A stretch of 64,000 bases of DNA from JANWWM01 sp046719715 (GTDB taxonomy: Bacteria > Bacteroidota > Chlorobiia > Chlorobiales > Thermochlorobacteraceae): contig JBDNCJ010000005.1 in assembly GCA_046719715.1 (NCBI GenBank), positions 28,885-92,884 on the forward strand, given 5' to 3'. Under the pieces are notes generated by a model. That model was given only the letters and a program-made list of their open reading frames with translations. It made no database searches and had not been told where the DNA came from. Positions 8,716-17,123 of this stretch are shown one piece after another; within the stretch, counting starts at the first letter, position 1, and each line of letters begins with the position of its first letter. Both the position numbers and the translations under genes were made by a program.

Positions 8716-9489
8716 CTACAATACGCGCTGAACCTCAGAGAGTGGCAGATTGAGTTTTTCAGCAATCGCCTCGTTGCTCAACCCCAATTCTCGCAAAATC
8801 GGAACGGTGGCAAGTTTGCCTTCCAACCTGCCCTCTTCTTTACCTTCAAACTTACCTTCTTCTCTGCCTTCTTCAAACGCTTCTCGGTAAAACGCCGTCT
8901 CTTTCAACCCAAGTTCTTCTTGAATCTTCAACATCTTTCGTATCTCCTCTCTGGTTAAGGTTCTGAATTTGTAACTCAAAATCTGTTCAATCAAATCCAA
9001 CTCCAACACGCTCGCTCTCTGTGCCAATCTCTGCGCTCGCTCTCCCGCCTCCTCTCCTTTCGCAATCAATAACTCATAGAGCGCAACCGCGTTTGAATCC
9101 GACTCTGTCAATTCGTCCAAATATATCCGTTTCACCCGCTTCAGCGCAAGCAAATCGGCATATGGCTCAATCGCTTTTTGCTCCACGCTTCGTGAAGGAT
9201 AAATCACAACCGCTTGCCACTTTGCCGTTGGATACTGTTTGAGGTAGAGAAAGATTTCGGCAAAAAATCGGGCGTAGAATTGCTCATCGGGTTGAAATTG
9301 CGCTTCAACGAAGTAAGTAACATCATCGGAATTTGGAACAAAGACGCCGTCGATGCGGAAGGCGGTTTCTTTGAGTTCAACGGATTTGAATTGGTAACGC
9401 AAAGCGTCGTCGGGATTTCTACCGATGAGCGAGAAGAAGCCTTGCGGCAAGAGTTGAAGCAGAAGGTAGATGAGTTTATCGGTGCGCAT
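8716..9489 (-). CDS. DUF2887 / Rpn-like PD-(D/E)XK nuclease family protein
   Basis: Member of a broad family related to recombination-promoting nucleases, common in cyanobacteria and other multi-copy settings. The 257 residues begin with MRTDKLIYLLLQ, the standard N-terminus. The candidate nuclease core is RIDGVFVPN followed by YFVEAQFQPDEQFYARFF, i.e. D-Xn-E-x-Q. The C-terminal part has repeating EGREEGKFEGKEEGRLEG acidic/basic units, a hallmark of these proteins, and ends in a short helix-turn-helix-like segment (LSNEAIAEKLNLPLSEVQ). It is alone on the minus strand between two plus-strand genes. The biological role is unproven; mobile-gene behaviour is inferred from the family. Confidence 0.82.
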   Translation of the reverse strand: MRTDKLIYLLLQLLPQGFFSLIGRNPDDALRYQFKSVELKETAFRIDGVFVPNSDDVTYFVEAQFQPDEQFYARFFAEIFLYLKQYPTAKWQAVVIYPSRSVEQKAIEPYADLLALKRVKRIYLDELTESDSNAVALYELLIAKGEEAGERAQRLAQRASVLELDLIEQILSYKFRTLTREEIRKMLKIQEELGLKETAFYREAFEEGREEGKFEGKEEGRLEGKLATVPILRELGLSNEAIAEKLNLPLSEVQRVL

Positions 9490-9625
9490 GACGATTTTAT
9501 TTTTGAAAAGGGCACGCGAAACATCGTTCTATTTGCCTACCTCTGAAACTTACGCTATTTTCCGCGCTTACATTGAAAACACAAATGTGAAATCATTTTA
9601 TCCCGAAAATTTCAGTCAATTCTAA

Positions 9626-11290
9626 ATGAAGAAACAGATTTTAATGAACCAACAAGGCGACGAGATTCAAGTTGCGATTGTTGAGGACGGAAAATTAGCG
9701 GAACTGTTTATTGATAGGCCAGATCGCTCGCGAACAGTCGGCGATATTTATTTGGGGCGCGTGCAAAAAGTCGTCGAGGGTTTGCAAGCCGCCTTCATTG
9801 ACATTGGGCAAGAGCAAGATGGGTTTTTGCACTTTTCCGACGTCGGCACAACGAGCGAAGATTATCGTGCGCTTGTCGGCGACGATTTTGACGAAGACGA
9901 TGAAGACGACGACGACGACGAGCCAGCCGCCCAGCAACCCCAAGCCAAAAGCCGACCGCAACAAAATGGACAAGGGAGTGCGGCAACCGCGCAAGATCGA
10001 CGCGCCGACGCATTGCGCGAGAAGCGGCAATCCTACACGCAGATGATTGCAGGCAAACTCAAGCCCAACGACAGCATTTTGGTGCAGGTCATCAAAGAAC
10101 CGATTAGCACCAAAGGGTCGCGGCTCACGAGCGACATCACGATTGCGGGGCGATTCATGGTGCTCTTGCCGTTTGGACAAGGCAACATCGCCGTCTCAAA
10201 GCGAATTATGAACCGCCGCGAACGTAAGCGGCTCAAAGGCATCGTGCGTTCCATGCTTCCGAACCGAAACTTCGGCGCGATTGTGCGAACCGTCGCCGAA
10301 GAGCAAGACGAGCAACTGCTCCGCACCGACTTGGAAATTTTGCTCAATAAATGGAAGCAAATTGAAGAAGCGGTCAAATCTTCACAACCGCCGAAAGTCA
10401 TCTTCAAAGAAGATAACCTCGTTGCCTCCGCGTTGCGCGACTACATGACCGAAGATGTCAATGAAATCGTAACCAATTCGCCGAGCATTCACAAAGAAGT
10501 GATGAGTTTTATTCGTTGGGCGGCACCTGAAATGGAAAAGAAAGTTCAACTCTACAAAGGACGCCTGCCGCTCTACGAAAGTTACAGCATCGCCAAAGAC
10601 GTGGAATCAATTTTCTCGCGCAAAGTGTGGCTTAAATCAGGTGGGTATTTGATTATCGAGCACACCGAAGCAATGGTGGTGATTGACGTCAATAGCGGAC
10701 GCTTCGCCGCCAAGCGCGAGCAGGAGGAAAATTCGCTCCGCACCAATATGGAAGCCGCCAAGGAAATCGCTCGACAACTCCGACTACGCGACATCGGGGG
10801 CATTATCGTCGTCGATTTCATCGACTTGCTCGACGACCGCAACGCGAAAAAAGTCTATGAAACCATCAAGCAAGAGTTTCGCCGCGACCGCGCCAAATCG
10901 AACATCTTGCCGATGTCGGATTTCGGCATTATGCAAATCACCCGCGAGCGCGTGCGTCCAAGCCTGATGCAACGCATGGGCGACCAATGCCCCGCCTGCG
11001 GCGGCACCGGCATTGTGCAAGCGCGAAAAACCACCGTCCACCAAATTGACCGATGGCTTCGCAAATTCGCGCTCAACACCAAAGGCGGATTCCAAAAAAT
11101 CGACCTCTACATCAGCCCTACGCTCATCGAGCCGCTCTACAAAGACCAGCAGTTGAAGCCCGAATACAAATGGTTTCTTCAACATCTCGTCGTTGTAAAA
11201 GTTAAACAAGATGAAAGTTTGAGAAGCGACGACTTTCGATTTGTTCTACCCAAAACGGGCGTCGACATTACCCAAGAATTTTCGCTTTAA
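9626..11290 (+). CDS. rng: Ribonuclease G/E family endoribonuclease
   Basis: Single-strand-specific, magnesium-dependent endoribonuclease for rRNA and mRNA processing; 554 residues, RNase G-like length without the long RNase E tail. The N-terminus holds the S1 RNA-binding domain (DIYLGRVQKVVEGLQAAF), split by a very acidic insertion at ~90-130 (EDDEDDDDDEP followed by Q-rich residues). The catalytic half shows VVIDVNSGRF, the DNase I-like VVDFIDL aspartate region, and the zinc link CPACGGTG at ~455. The insertion is low complexity and probably surface exposed. dapD follows after 8 bases. Confidence 0.95.
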   Translation: MKKQILMNQQGDEIQVAIVEDGKLAELFIDRPDRSRTVGDIYLGRVQKVVEGLQAAFIDIGQEQDGFLHFSDVGTTSEDYRALVGDDFDEDDEDDDDDEPAAQQPQAKSRPQQNGQGSAATAQDRRADALREKRQSYTQMIAGKLKPNDSILVQVIKEPISTKGSRLTSDITIAGRFMVLLPFGQGNIAVSKRIMNRRERKRLKGIVRSMLPNRNFGAIVRTVAEEQDEQLLRTDLEILLNKWKQIEEAVKSSQPPKVIFKEDNLVASALRDYMTEDVNEIVTNSPSIHKEVMSFIRWAAPEMEKKVQLYKGRLPLYESYSIAKDVESIFSRKVWLKSGGYLIIEHTEAMVVIDVNSGRFAAKREQEENSLRTNMEAAKEIARQLRLRDIGGIIVVDFIDLLDDRNAKKVYETIKQEFRRDRAKSNILPMSDFGIMQITRERVRPSLMQRMGDQCPACGGTGIVQARKTTVHQIDRWLRKFALNTKGGFQKIDLYISPTLIEPLYKDQQLKPEYKWFLQHLVVVKVKQDESLRSDDFRFVLPKTGVDITQEFSL

Positions 11291-11298
11291 ATTCAATT

Positions 11299-12156
11299 AT
11301 GCACAGCATTGAGTTTCTAAAATCCGAAATAGAACGGCTTTCGCCATTAGCATTGGAAACGCTTCGGCACGAGCGCGAAGCACGCACCATTTTCAACGAG
11401 TTTCTGAATCGGCTGAATCAGGGTGAGTTGCGTGCCGCTCAAAAAATGAACGGCAGTTGGACCGTCAACCACTGGGTCAAGCAAGGCATTTTGTTAGGCT
11501 TTCGTTTGGGAGAACTGCGAAAAGTGGAAGTCGGCAGCGAACCCAAACAACTCACCTTCATTGATAAAGACACCTATCCCGTCCGACATTATCAAGAGAC
11601 CGACAAAGTGCGTATTGTGCCCGGCGGCACGGCGATTCGAAGCGGGGCGTATCTTGCGCCATCGGTAGTGGTGATGCCGCCTGCCTACATCAATGTTGGT
11701 GCCTTTGTTGATGAAGGCACAATGATTGATTCGCATGCGCTCGTCGGCAGTTGTGCGCAAGTGGGAAAGCGCGTGCATCTTTCGGCGGCGTCGCAACTCG
11801 GCGGCGTGCTCGAGCCTATCGGCGCACTGCCCGTGATTGTGGAAGACGATGTCATGATTGGCGGAAACTGCGGCATCTACGAAGGCACAATTATCGAGGA
11901 AAAAGCCGTGATTGGAACAGGGGTAATCTTGAACGGCTCAACGCCCGTTTATGACGTCGTGCAAGAGCGCATCTTGCGAAAAACCGCCGAACAGCCCCTC
12001 GTCATTCCAAAGGGAGCGGTCGTGGTTGCCGGCGCGCGCGCCATCAAAAACGCATTTGCCGAAGCGCACGGACTTTCGATTTACACGCCCATCATCATTA
12101 AGTATCGGGACGAAAAAACGGATAAAGCAACGTCTTTGGAAGAGTTGCTCCGCTAA
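11299..12156 (+). CDS. dapD: 2,3,4,5-tetrahydropyridine-2,6-dicarboxylate N-succinyltransferase
   Basis: Enzyme of the succinylase route to meso-diaminopimelate and lysine, using succinyl-CoA. The 285 residues match family length. An N-terminal helical domain (residues 1-90) is followed by left-handed beta-helix hexapeptide repeats, e.g. VVMPPAYINVGAFVDEGTMI, VGSCAQVGKRVHLS and DDVMIGGNCGIYEGTIIEE, then the C-terminal PVYDVVQERI segment. The pathway may link to cell-wall peptidoglycan synthesis. It sits directly after rng, with no other lysine genes nearby. Confidence 0.93.
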   Translation: MHSIEFLKSEIERLSPLALETLRHEREARTIFNEFLNRLNQGELRAAQKMNGSWTVNHWVKQGILLGFRLGELRKVEVGSEPKQLTFIDKDTYPVRHYQETDKVRIVPGGTAIRSGAYLAPSVVVMPPAYINVGAFVDEGTMIDSHALVGSCAQVGKRVHLSAASQLGGVLEPIGALPVIVEDDVMIGGNCGIYEGTIIEEKAVIGTGVILNGSTPVYDVVQERILRKTAEQPLVIPKGAVVVAGARAIKNAFAEAHGLSIYTPIIIKYRDEKTDKATSLEELLR

Positions 12157-12182
12157 CAACATTGCAAAACAAAGGAGAAACC

Positions 12183-13058
12183 ATGTGCCGATTAGGAATT
12201 TATCGTGGCAAGCCGATTACGCTCAAACGCTTCATCTTTGACCCACCACACAACTTCGTCGAGCAAGCGCGCACGCCGCGCGAAATGATTATCACGCCCA
12301 TCAACGTCGATGGCTATGGACTGGCATGGTATAACCGCGACATTCACCCTGAACCTGCCGTGATGAAATCGGAAAAACCGTTTTGGCACGACATCAACGC
12401 GGCAAACATTTCTGGGAAAATCATCTCGGATACCATCTTTATGCACATTCGCGCCGCCTCGCCCGGCTTGCCTGTTCATCAAGCCAATGCACACCCGTTT
12501 CAGTTTAAAGAGCAAATTTTCATGCACAACGGCATCGTGAGCGATTTCAAAAAGGGCTTTATGCGCTCTATCCGACAAATGATTTCCGACACTTTTTATC
12601 CGCACTTGCAAGGCACGACCGATTCGGAGCATATCTTCAATTTGTATCTCACCATTCGCGAAGAACAGCCGAAACTCACCATGCGCGAAGCCGTGCTCGA
12701 ACTCTTTGAACGGCTAAATCATCTCGGCAAAAAACACGAGGCGGATTTAATTTTAAACTTCGGATTTACCGACGGCGAAACCACCGTCGCCACGTGCTAT
12801 ACGAACATTGACAAATCCGCAACGCTTTATTACACCACATCGAGCACGTTCTTTCCCGATGCTGTCGTCGTTGCGTCTGAACCGCTTGATTATCGCGACA
12901 CAAGTTGGCAGAAATTTCCAATTAACCACTTGGTAGAAATCAACGAAGCACATCAATTCCAATTCGCGCCAATTCCAAATCCGTTCTTCAAAGAAGGCGC
13001 ACTGCCGGCGGCGAAACCCGTTACGCTGAAAATTTCAATGCCAACCGAAGCCGATTAA
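12183..13058 (+). CDS. Class II glutamine amidotransferase
   Basis: N-terminal nucleophile amidotransferase-like enzyme of 291 residues. The start at 12183 is preferred because the second residue, Cys2 (MCRLGIYRGKP), would be the catalytic nucleophile once Met is removed, and an AGGAGA ribosome-binding site lies 6 bases upstream. Conserved elements include IRAASPGLPVHQANAHPF and FMHNGIVSDFK, as in YafJ-type class II amidotransferases, followed by TTDSEHIFNLYL. No synthase domain is attached, so the acceptor is unknown. It lies between dapD and rlmB. Confidence 0.88.
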   Translation: MCRLGIYRGKPITLKRFIFDPPHNFVEQARTPREMIITPINVDGYGLAWYNRDIHPEPAVMKSEKPFWHDINAANISGKIISDTIFMHIRAASPGLPVHQANAHPFQFKEQIFMHNGIVSDFKKGFMRSIRQMISDTFYPHLQGTTDSEHIFNLYLTIREEQPKLTMREAVLELFERLNHLGKKHEADLILNFGFTDGETTVATCYTNIDKSATLYYTTSSTFFPDAVVVASEPLDYRDTSWQKFPINHLVEINEAHQFQFAPIPNPFFKEGALPAAKPVTLKISMPTEAD

Positions 13059-13081
13059 ACCAAGAGACCTGAACCGAATCC

Positions 13082-13828
13082 ATGAGCCAAGAAATCGTCT
13101 ACGGGCGCAACGCCGTTGCAGAACTGCTGAACTCAAATCCCGACCGCATTTCAAAAATTTATTTCCAATTCAACACCGACGAAAAGCGGATTCTGGAACT
13201 CTTTATCAAAGCCAAGCAACATCAAATTTCCATCGGCAAAGCCAGCAACCAGAAACTCGGCGACCTTGCCAAAACAAACAAGCACCAAGGCGTCGTGGCA
13301 CTCACCAGCGACGTGCAAATGATTGAGCTTGACGACCTCCTTCAAGATGAATCGCTCAAACCGTTTTTCTTCGTCTTGCTCGACAACCTCGAAGACCCAC
13401 ACAACTTAGGCGCAATCATTCGCACCGCCGAATGTGCCGGCGCAACGGCGATTTTGCTTCCAAAAGACAACGCCATTCCGATTAATTCAACTGTTCATAA
13501 AACCTCCGCAGGTGCAGTCTCACATGCACGGCTCTGCCGAATCGGCAATGTGGCGCAAACGATTGAACGGCTCAAAAAGCAAGGTATATGGGTAGTTGGA
13601 GCCGATATGAAAGCCAAGAAAACTTACACCGAGTTTGATTTCACAATGAACACTTGCATCGTCATCGGCTCGGAAGGCAAAGGCATGAGAGACCTCGTGA
13701 AAAAAAGTTGTGATGAATTAGTGTCAATTCCAATGCGCGGTAAAACAAGTTCGCTTAACGCAAGCGTTTCCGCCGCCGTCATGCTCTACGAAGTGGTGCG
13801 ACAACGACAACTTGCAACGAAGCCATGA
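13082..13828 (+). CDS. rlmB: 23S rRNA (guanosine-2'-O-)-methyltransferase, TrmH/SpoU family
   Basis: SPOUT-fold methyltransferase of 248 residues that most likely methylates a 23S rRNA guanosine, as RlmB does at G2251. An N-terminal substrate-binding domain (residues 1-75, YGRNAVAELL) precedes the knotted catalytic domain with the three SpoU motifs: DNLEDPHNLGAIIRTAE (motif 1), VIGSEGKGM (motif 2) and SIPMRGKTSSLNASVSAAV (motif 3). Its TGA overlaps the ATG of the next methyltransferase gene (ATGA), so it is cotranscribed with the start of the glycan cluster. Confidence 0.93.
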   Translation: MSQEIVYGRNAVAELLNSNPDRISKIYFQFNTDEKRILELFIKAKQHQISIGKASNQKLGDLAKTNKHQGVVALTSDVQMIELDDLLQDESLKPFFFVLLDNLEDPHNLGAIIRTAECAGATAILLPKDNAIPINSTVHKTSAGAVSHARLCRIGNVAQTIERLKKQGIWVVGADMKAKKTYTEFDFTMNTCIVIGSEGKGMRDLVKKSCDELVSIPMRGKTSSLNASVSAAVMLYEVVRQRQLATKP

Positions 13829-14727
13829 CCGAATTAGTGAAAAAGCCGCTTCGCGCGTTATTTCGCGCAGCAACTCGACTTTATCCGCGCGAGTATGGCA
13901 AGTATTCGCTGTTGATGAAATTTTATTTCCCATATCTTGCACCTCTGCCGCCGTCGAGAGAAGTCGTTACGCTCAGTAGTGGAATTCGAATGGACTTGGA
14001 ACTCAACGAGTATGTGCAATCGCAACTTTACCTCTTTGGCAACTTTGAGCCTGCAACGGTCAAAGTGCTGAAACGGCTTCTCAAATCAGGCGATATGGTG
14101 TTGGATATTGGCGCGAATGTCGGATACATTGCGTTGGAAATGGCAAAGTGCGTCGGAGCGTCGGGCAAGGTCTTCGCCTTTGAGCCTGATGCAAAAAACT
14201 TTGCCTTGCTCAAACGCAATCTCGAGCTCAATCCCGACTGCAACATTGAGCCGATTGCGCTTGCCGTTTCTGACACCAACGCGCCACTTCGACTTTACAA
14301 ATCAATCATTGATTTCAACGACAGCGCACACTCGACCTTGCCGAGCGAAAAGCACTCCGTCGACTTCATCGAGATTCCGACGACGACGATTGACGACTTC
14401 GTTCAATCACGCGGCGTTCAAAAACTCAATGCGATTAAAATCGATATCGAAGGCGCGGAAATGAGCGCGTTCAGAGGCATGCGCCAAACGCTTTCCCGCT
14501 TTCGCCCGATTGTGATTTCTGAACTCTGCGCCGAGCACCAAGCGCGTGCAGGCTACACGACACAATCCGTCAAGGAATGGATAGCGACGAATGTTCAAAT
14601 GCAACCCTTCAAAATTTCTGAATCTGGAACCTTGCATAAGGTCAAACTTGAAGAGGAACATGTTGCGGACAACGTCGCCTTCATACCCAGCGAACGCATT
14701 CGTGAAGTTCAACCGCTCATCTCATAA
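13825..14727 (+). CDS. FkbM family SAM-dependent methyltransferase
   Basis: Class I methyltransferase of 300 residues that probably O-methylates a sugar, lipid or glycan. The SAM-binding motif LDIGANVGYIALEMAK lies at ~92-107 and the acidic turn FAFEPDAKNF at ~115. The FkbM signature KIDIEGAEMSAFRGM lies at ~205, and the C-terminus has VISELC. FkbM enzymes are common in exopolysaccharide and lipopolysaccharide clusters, as here. It overlaps rlmB by 4 bases and leads a five-gene plus-strand operon. Confidence 0.88.
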   Translation: MTELVKKPLRALFRAATRLYPREYGKYSLLMKFYFPYLAPLPPSREVVTLSSGIRMDLELNEYVQSQLYLFGNFEPATVKVLKRLLKSGDMVLDIGANVGYIALEMAKCVGASGKVFAFEPDAKNFALLKRNLELNPDCNIEPIALAVSDTNAPLRLYKSIIDFNDSAHSTLPSEKHSVDFIEIPTTTIDDFVQSRGVQKLNAIKIDIEGAEMSAFRGMRQTLSRFRPIVISELCAEHQARAGYTTQSVKEWIATNVQMQPFKISESGTLHKVKLEEEHVADNVAFIPSERIREVQPLIS

Positions 14728-14741
14728 CCTTGAAGCCAACG

Positions 14742-15530
14742 ATGATTGAAACCACAGACGAGAAACTCAAAACCACCGTTCACGACTATTGGAACAGACA
14801 ACCGTGCGGCACACAATTCACGAGCGACGAGCGCGGCACGAAAGAATTTTTCGATGGCGTTGAAAGGCATCGCTATGCCACACAGCCCTACGCCGAATCG
14901 CTCTGTAAATTCAAGGCGTTTCGCGGAAAAACCTTGCTCGAAATCGGGTGCGGATTGGGAACTGATTTGCTTCAGTTTGCGCGCAATGGTGCCATCGTTA
15001 CAGGCGTCGATTTGACCGAAGAAAGCATTGCCCTCGCACAAAAACGCTTCGATCTTTACGGCGTGCAAGGCACCTTTCGCACCGCCGACGCTGAAAACCT
15101 ACCTTTTGCGGACAACTCATTCGACGTGGTCTATTCCTTCGGCGTATTGCATCACACGCCAAACACGCAAAAAGCCATTGATGAAGTTTATCGCGTGCTC
15201 AAACCCGGCGGCGAAATCGTCGTGATGCTCTATCACAAACACTCGCTTCACGTGTGGCTGGGCGTGCCGCTCTACTTTCTTTACGGTTTAACAAAAGGCA
15301 AACTGTGGGGCTATGACGAGTGGGTGCGCATTTACGACGGCAAACAAAATCCGCTCGGCAAAGCCTATTCTCGTAGCGAGTTAAGAAAGATGTTTTCAAA
15401 GTTTAGCGGGGTGAACTTCAAAGTGTGCGACAACCTGCGTCCGCGATTTCCGAAATGGCTCAATGCGCTCAATCAAGCCGTGTTTGCAAATTGGGCGGGT
15501 TTTTACATCATGATTTATGGCAAGAAGTAA
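14742..15530 (+). CDS. Class I SAM-dependent methyltransferase
   Basis: Cytosolic methyltransferase of 262 residues. The SAM motif LLEIGCGLGTDLLQFARNG lies at ~67, the acidic loop VTGVDLTEESI follows, and the second motif FDVVYSFGVLHHTP comes after it. The N-terminus TVHDYWNRQPCGTQF resembles methyltransferases in surface-glycan clusters. ATG at 14742 is preferred over the TTG at 14730, which lies only 2 bases after the stop of the FkbM gene. The gene overlaps the next ORF by 14 bases. Substrate is unknown; a glycan or lipid-carrier role is inferred from context. Confidence 0.85.
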   Translation: MIETTDEKLKTTVHDYWNRQPCGTQFTSDERGTKEFFDGVERHRYATQPYAESLCKFKAFRGKTLLEIGCGLGTDLLQFARNGAIVTGVDLTEESIALAQKRFDLYGVQGTFRTADAENLPFADNSFDVVYSFGVLHHTPNTQKAIDEVYRVLKPGGEIVVMLYHKHSLHVWLGVPLYFLYGLTKGKLWGYDEWVRIYDGKQNPLGKAYSRSELRKMFSKFSGVNFKVCDNLRPRFPKWLNALNQAVFANWAGFYIMIYGKK

Positions 15531-15939
15531 CTTGAACTTGCTACTCCTTCTAAGCGGAAACGGCACAAAAATTCTTCAAGCGCATGGCTTGTCGCCAAGC
15601 GAGACAGATGTCATCAAAATTGATGAGAAAGTCTTTGCATCGCCAAGGGCGGTCTGGCATCTCATTCGCACCAAACCTTACCGTGCGCTTTACTTTGGGT
15701 GCGACCGTCTATGGGCGCATCGCTTTGCTTTCGTTCAAAAACTGTTTATCGCCATCACAACACGGCGCGGCGGAATCGTCGATGAAATCGGCGCGAAATC
15801 GTCATACACCGCCTTGCAGTTTCTTTTGGTGGAAATGCCGTTGTTCTTGCTTGAACTGCTTGTGAGCCTTCTTGTTGTAGTTTGGTTTCATGGTCAAATT
15901 TTTTTTGACAGACGTGCCTTTTGCAAAGTTCGCCGATGA
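15517..15939 (+). CDS. Orphan protein in glycan operon with C-terminal membrane helix
   Basis: Unrecognised protein of 140 residues. It starts inside the methyltransferase gene and its TGA overlaps the ATG of the glycosyltransferase gene at 15936 (ATGA), a tight coupling that argues for a real gene. The N-terminal half is alpha/beta (LLLLLSGNGTKILQAHGL) and residues ~103-130 form a long hydrophobic helix (LLVEMPLFLLELLVSLLVVV). A role in assembling or recruiting the glycosyltransferase at the membrane is only a guess from position. Confidence 0.65.
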   Translation: MARSNLNLLLLLSGNGTKILQAHGLSPSETDVIKIDEKVFASPRAVWHLIRTKPYRALYFGCDRLWAHRFAFVQKLFIAITTRRGGIVDEIGAKSSYTALQFLLVEMPLFLLELLVSLLVVVWFHGQIFFDRRAFCKVRR

Positions 15940-17123
15940 AGGTGTTTTTTTTCAGGACGGAATACTTCGGGGCAACAACCGAAGGCGGCTCGCTGGCTGT
16001 TACCAAAGGCTTCACCGACGGATTGTTAAAACTGGGACATGTGCCTATCGTCGCGGCAAATCGAGCGCTTCCTCTCTCTCAACATGTCAAGCAATACACA
16101 ATCCCTTATCCCGCGTTCTTTAAGAATTTACCCGAAGTGCTGTTTTTCCCTTACAACCGAAAATCGTTTCGCGAAGCCCAAAAAATCATTAAGCGTGAAC
16201 AGCCGAACTTTCTCTACCAACGCCACAGCATTTTCAACTATGCGGGTGCGCTCCTAAAGCGCGAAATGGGGATTCCGTTTCTCTTGCAAGTCGAGGGGTC
16301 GGAAGTGTGGGTGAAAAAAAATTGGGGAAAGACGTATTTCGCCAAAGCGTTGGAGTGGTCGGAGGAAATTCAGTTTGAGCAAGCCGATGCAATTGTGGTG
16401 GTCTCGTCGGTGTTGAAGTCGCAATTGGTTGAACTCGGCGCAAGTGCGGAAAAAATCACGGTGATTCCCAACGGCGTCGATGCCGAGCGATATTCGCCTG
16501 ATATTTCCGGCGAAGCCGTGCGCAAAAAATTAGGATTGGAAGAAGCATTCGTAATTGGCTACGCCGGCACATTTGGGCACTGGCACGGGATTACAGTGCT
16601 TGCGAAGGCAGTCAAAGAGATTGTGGGGAGCATTCCAAAGGCACATGTGCTCCTTATTGGCGACGGCGTTTTGCGTGGCGAAGTCGAGGCGATTTTAAGA
16701 AAAGACGGCGTTCAACACAAAGCAACGATTACAGGAATGATGCCAAGTGAGACGGTGCCTGAATACCTTGCCGCCTGCGACGCGCTCGTGATTTCCGCAA
16801 TTAACAATCCCGATGTGCCGTTCTTCCAAAGTCCTATCAAACTCTTCGAGTATATGGCGATGCAAAAGCCAGTGGTTGCCTCGCGTGTCGGTCAAATTCA
16901 AGAGGTGATTCAGGACGGAGTTAATGGACTGCTGGTCGAGGAGAACGCTCCGTCGGAACTTGCGGCGGCACTGTGCCGACTTGCAAAAGACGAGTCACTT
17001 TGTAGAAGTCTCGCAAAGAATGCACGCCGTGATGTGGTTGAAAAATATGCATGGCAAGAAAACGCGCGCTCGGTCTTGAAGGTCTACGAAACCGTCACGA
17101 AACAACTTCACCAAAAACGTTGA
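15936..17123 (+). CDS. Glycosyltransferase family 4
   Basis: GT-B fold glycosyltransferase of 395 residues, predicted to add a sugar from a nucleotide donor to a surface glycan. The start at 15936 (MKVFFFRTEYFGATTEGGS) is set by the ATGA overlap with the preceding gene. The N-terminal domain contains the glycine-rich GATTEGGSLAV acceptor loop. The C-terminal domain has VIPNGVDAERYSP, VIGYAGTFGHWHG and the donor-binding FEYMAMQKPVVASRVG with the conserved E-x7-E arrangement. The stop overlaps the flippase start (TGATG). Confidence 0.9.
   Translation: MKVFFFRTEYFGATTEGGSLAVTKGFTDGLLKLGHVPIVAANRALPLSQHVKQYTIPYPAFFKNLPEVLFFPYNRKSFREAQKIIKREQPNFLYQRHSIFNYAGALLKREMGIPFLLQVEGSEVWVKKNWGKTYFAKALEWSEEIQFEQADAIVVVSSVLKSQLVELGASAEKITVIPNGVDAERYSPDISGEAVRKKLGLEEAFVIGYAGTFGHWHGITVLAKAVKEIVGSIPKAHVLLIGDGVLRGEVEAILRKDGVQHKATITGMMPSETVPEYLAACDALVISAINNPDVPFFQSPIKLFEYMAMQKPVVASRVGQIQEVIQDGVNGLLVEENAPSELAAALCRLAKDESLCRSLAKNARRDVVEKYAWQENARSVLKVYETVTKQLHQKR

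Noticed and set aside
9695..10180. Minus-strand frame of 161 codons over the rng acidic insertion
   Set aside because: Valine-rich translation produced by the reverse of Asp/Glu codons; a composition artefact.
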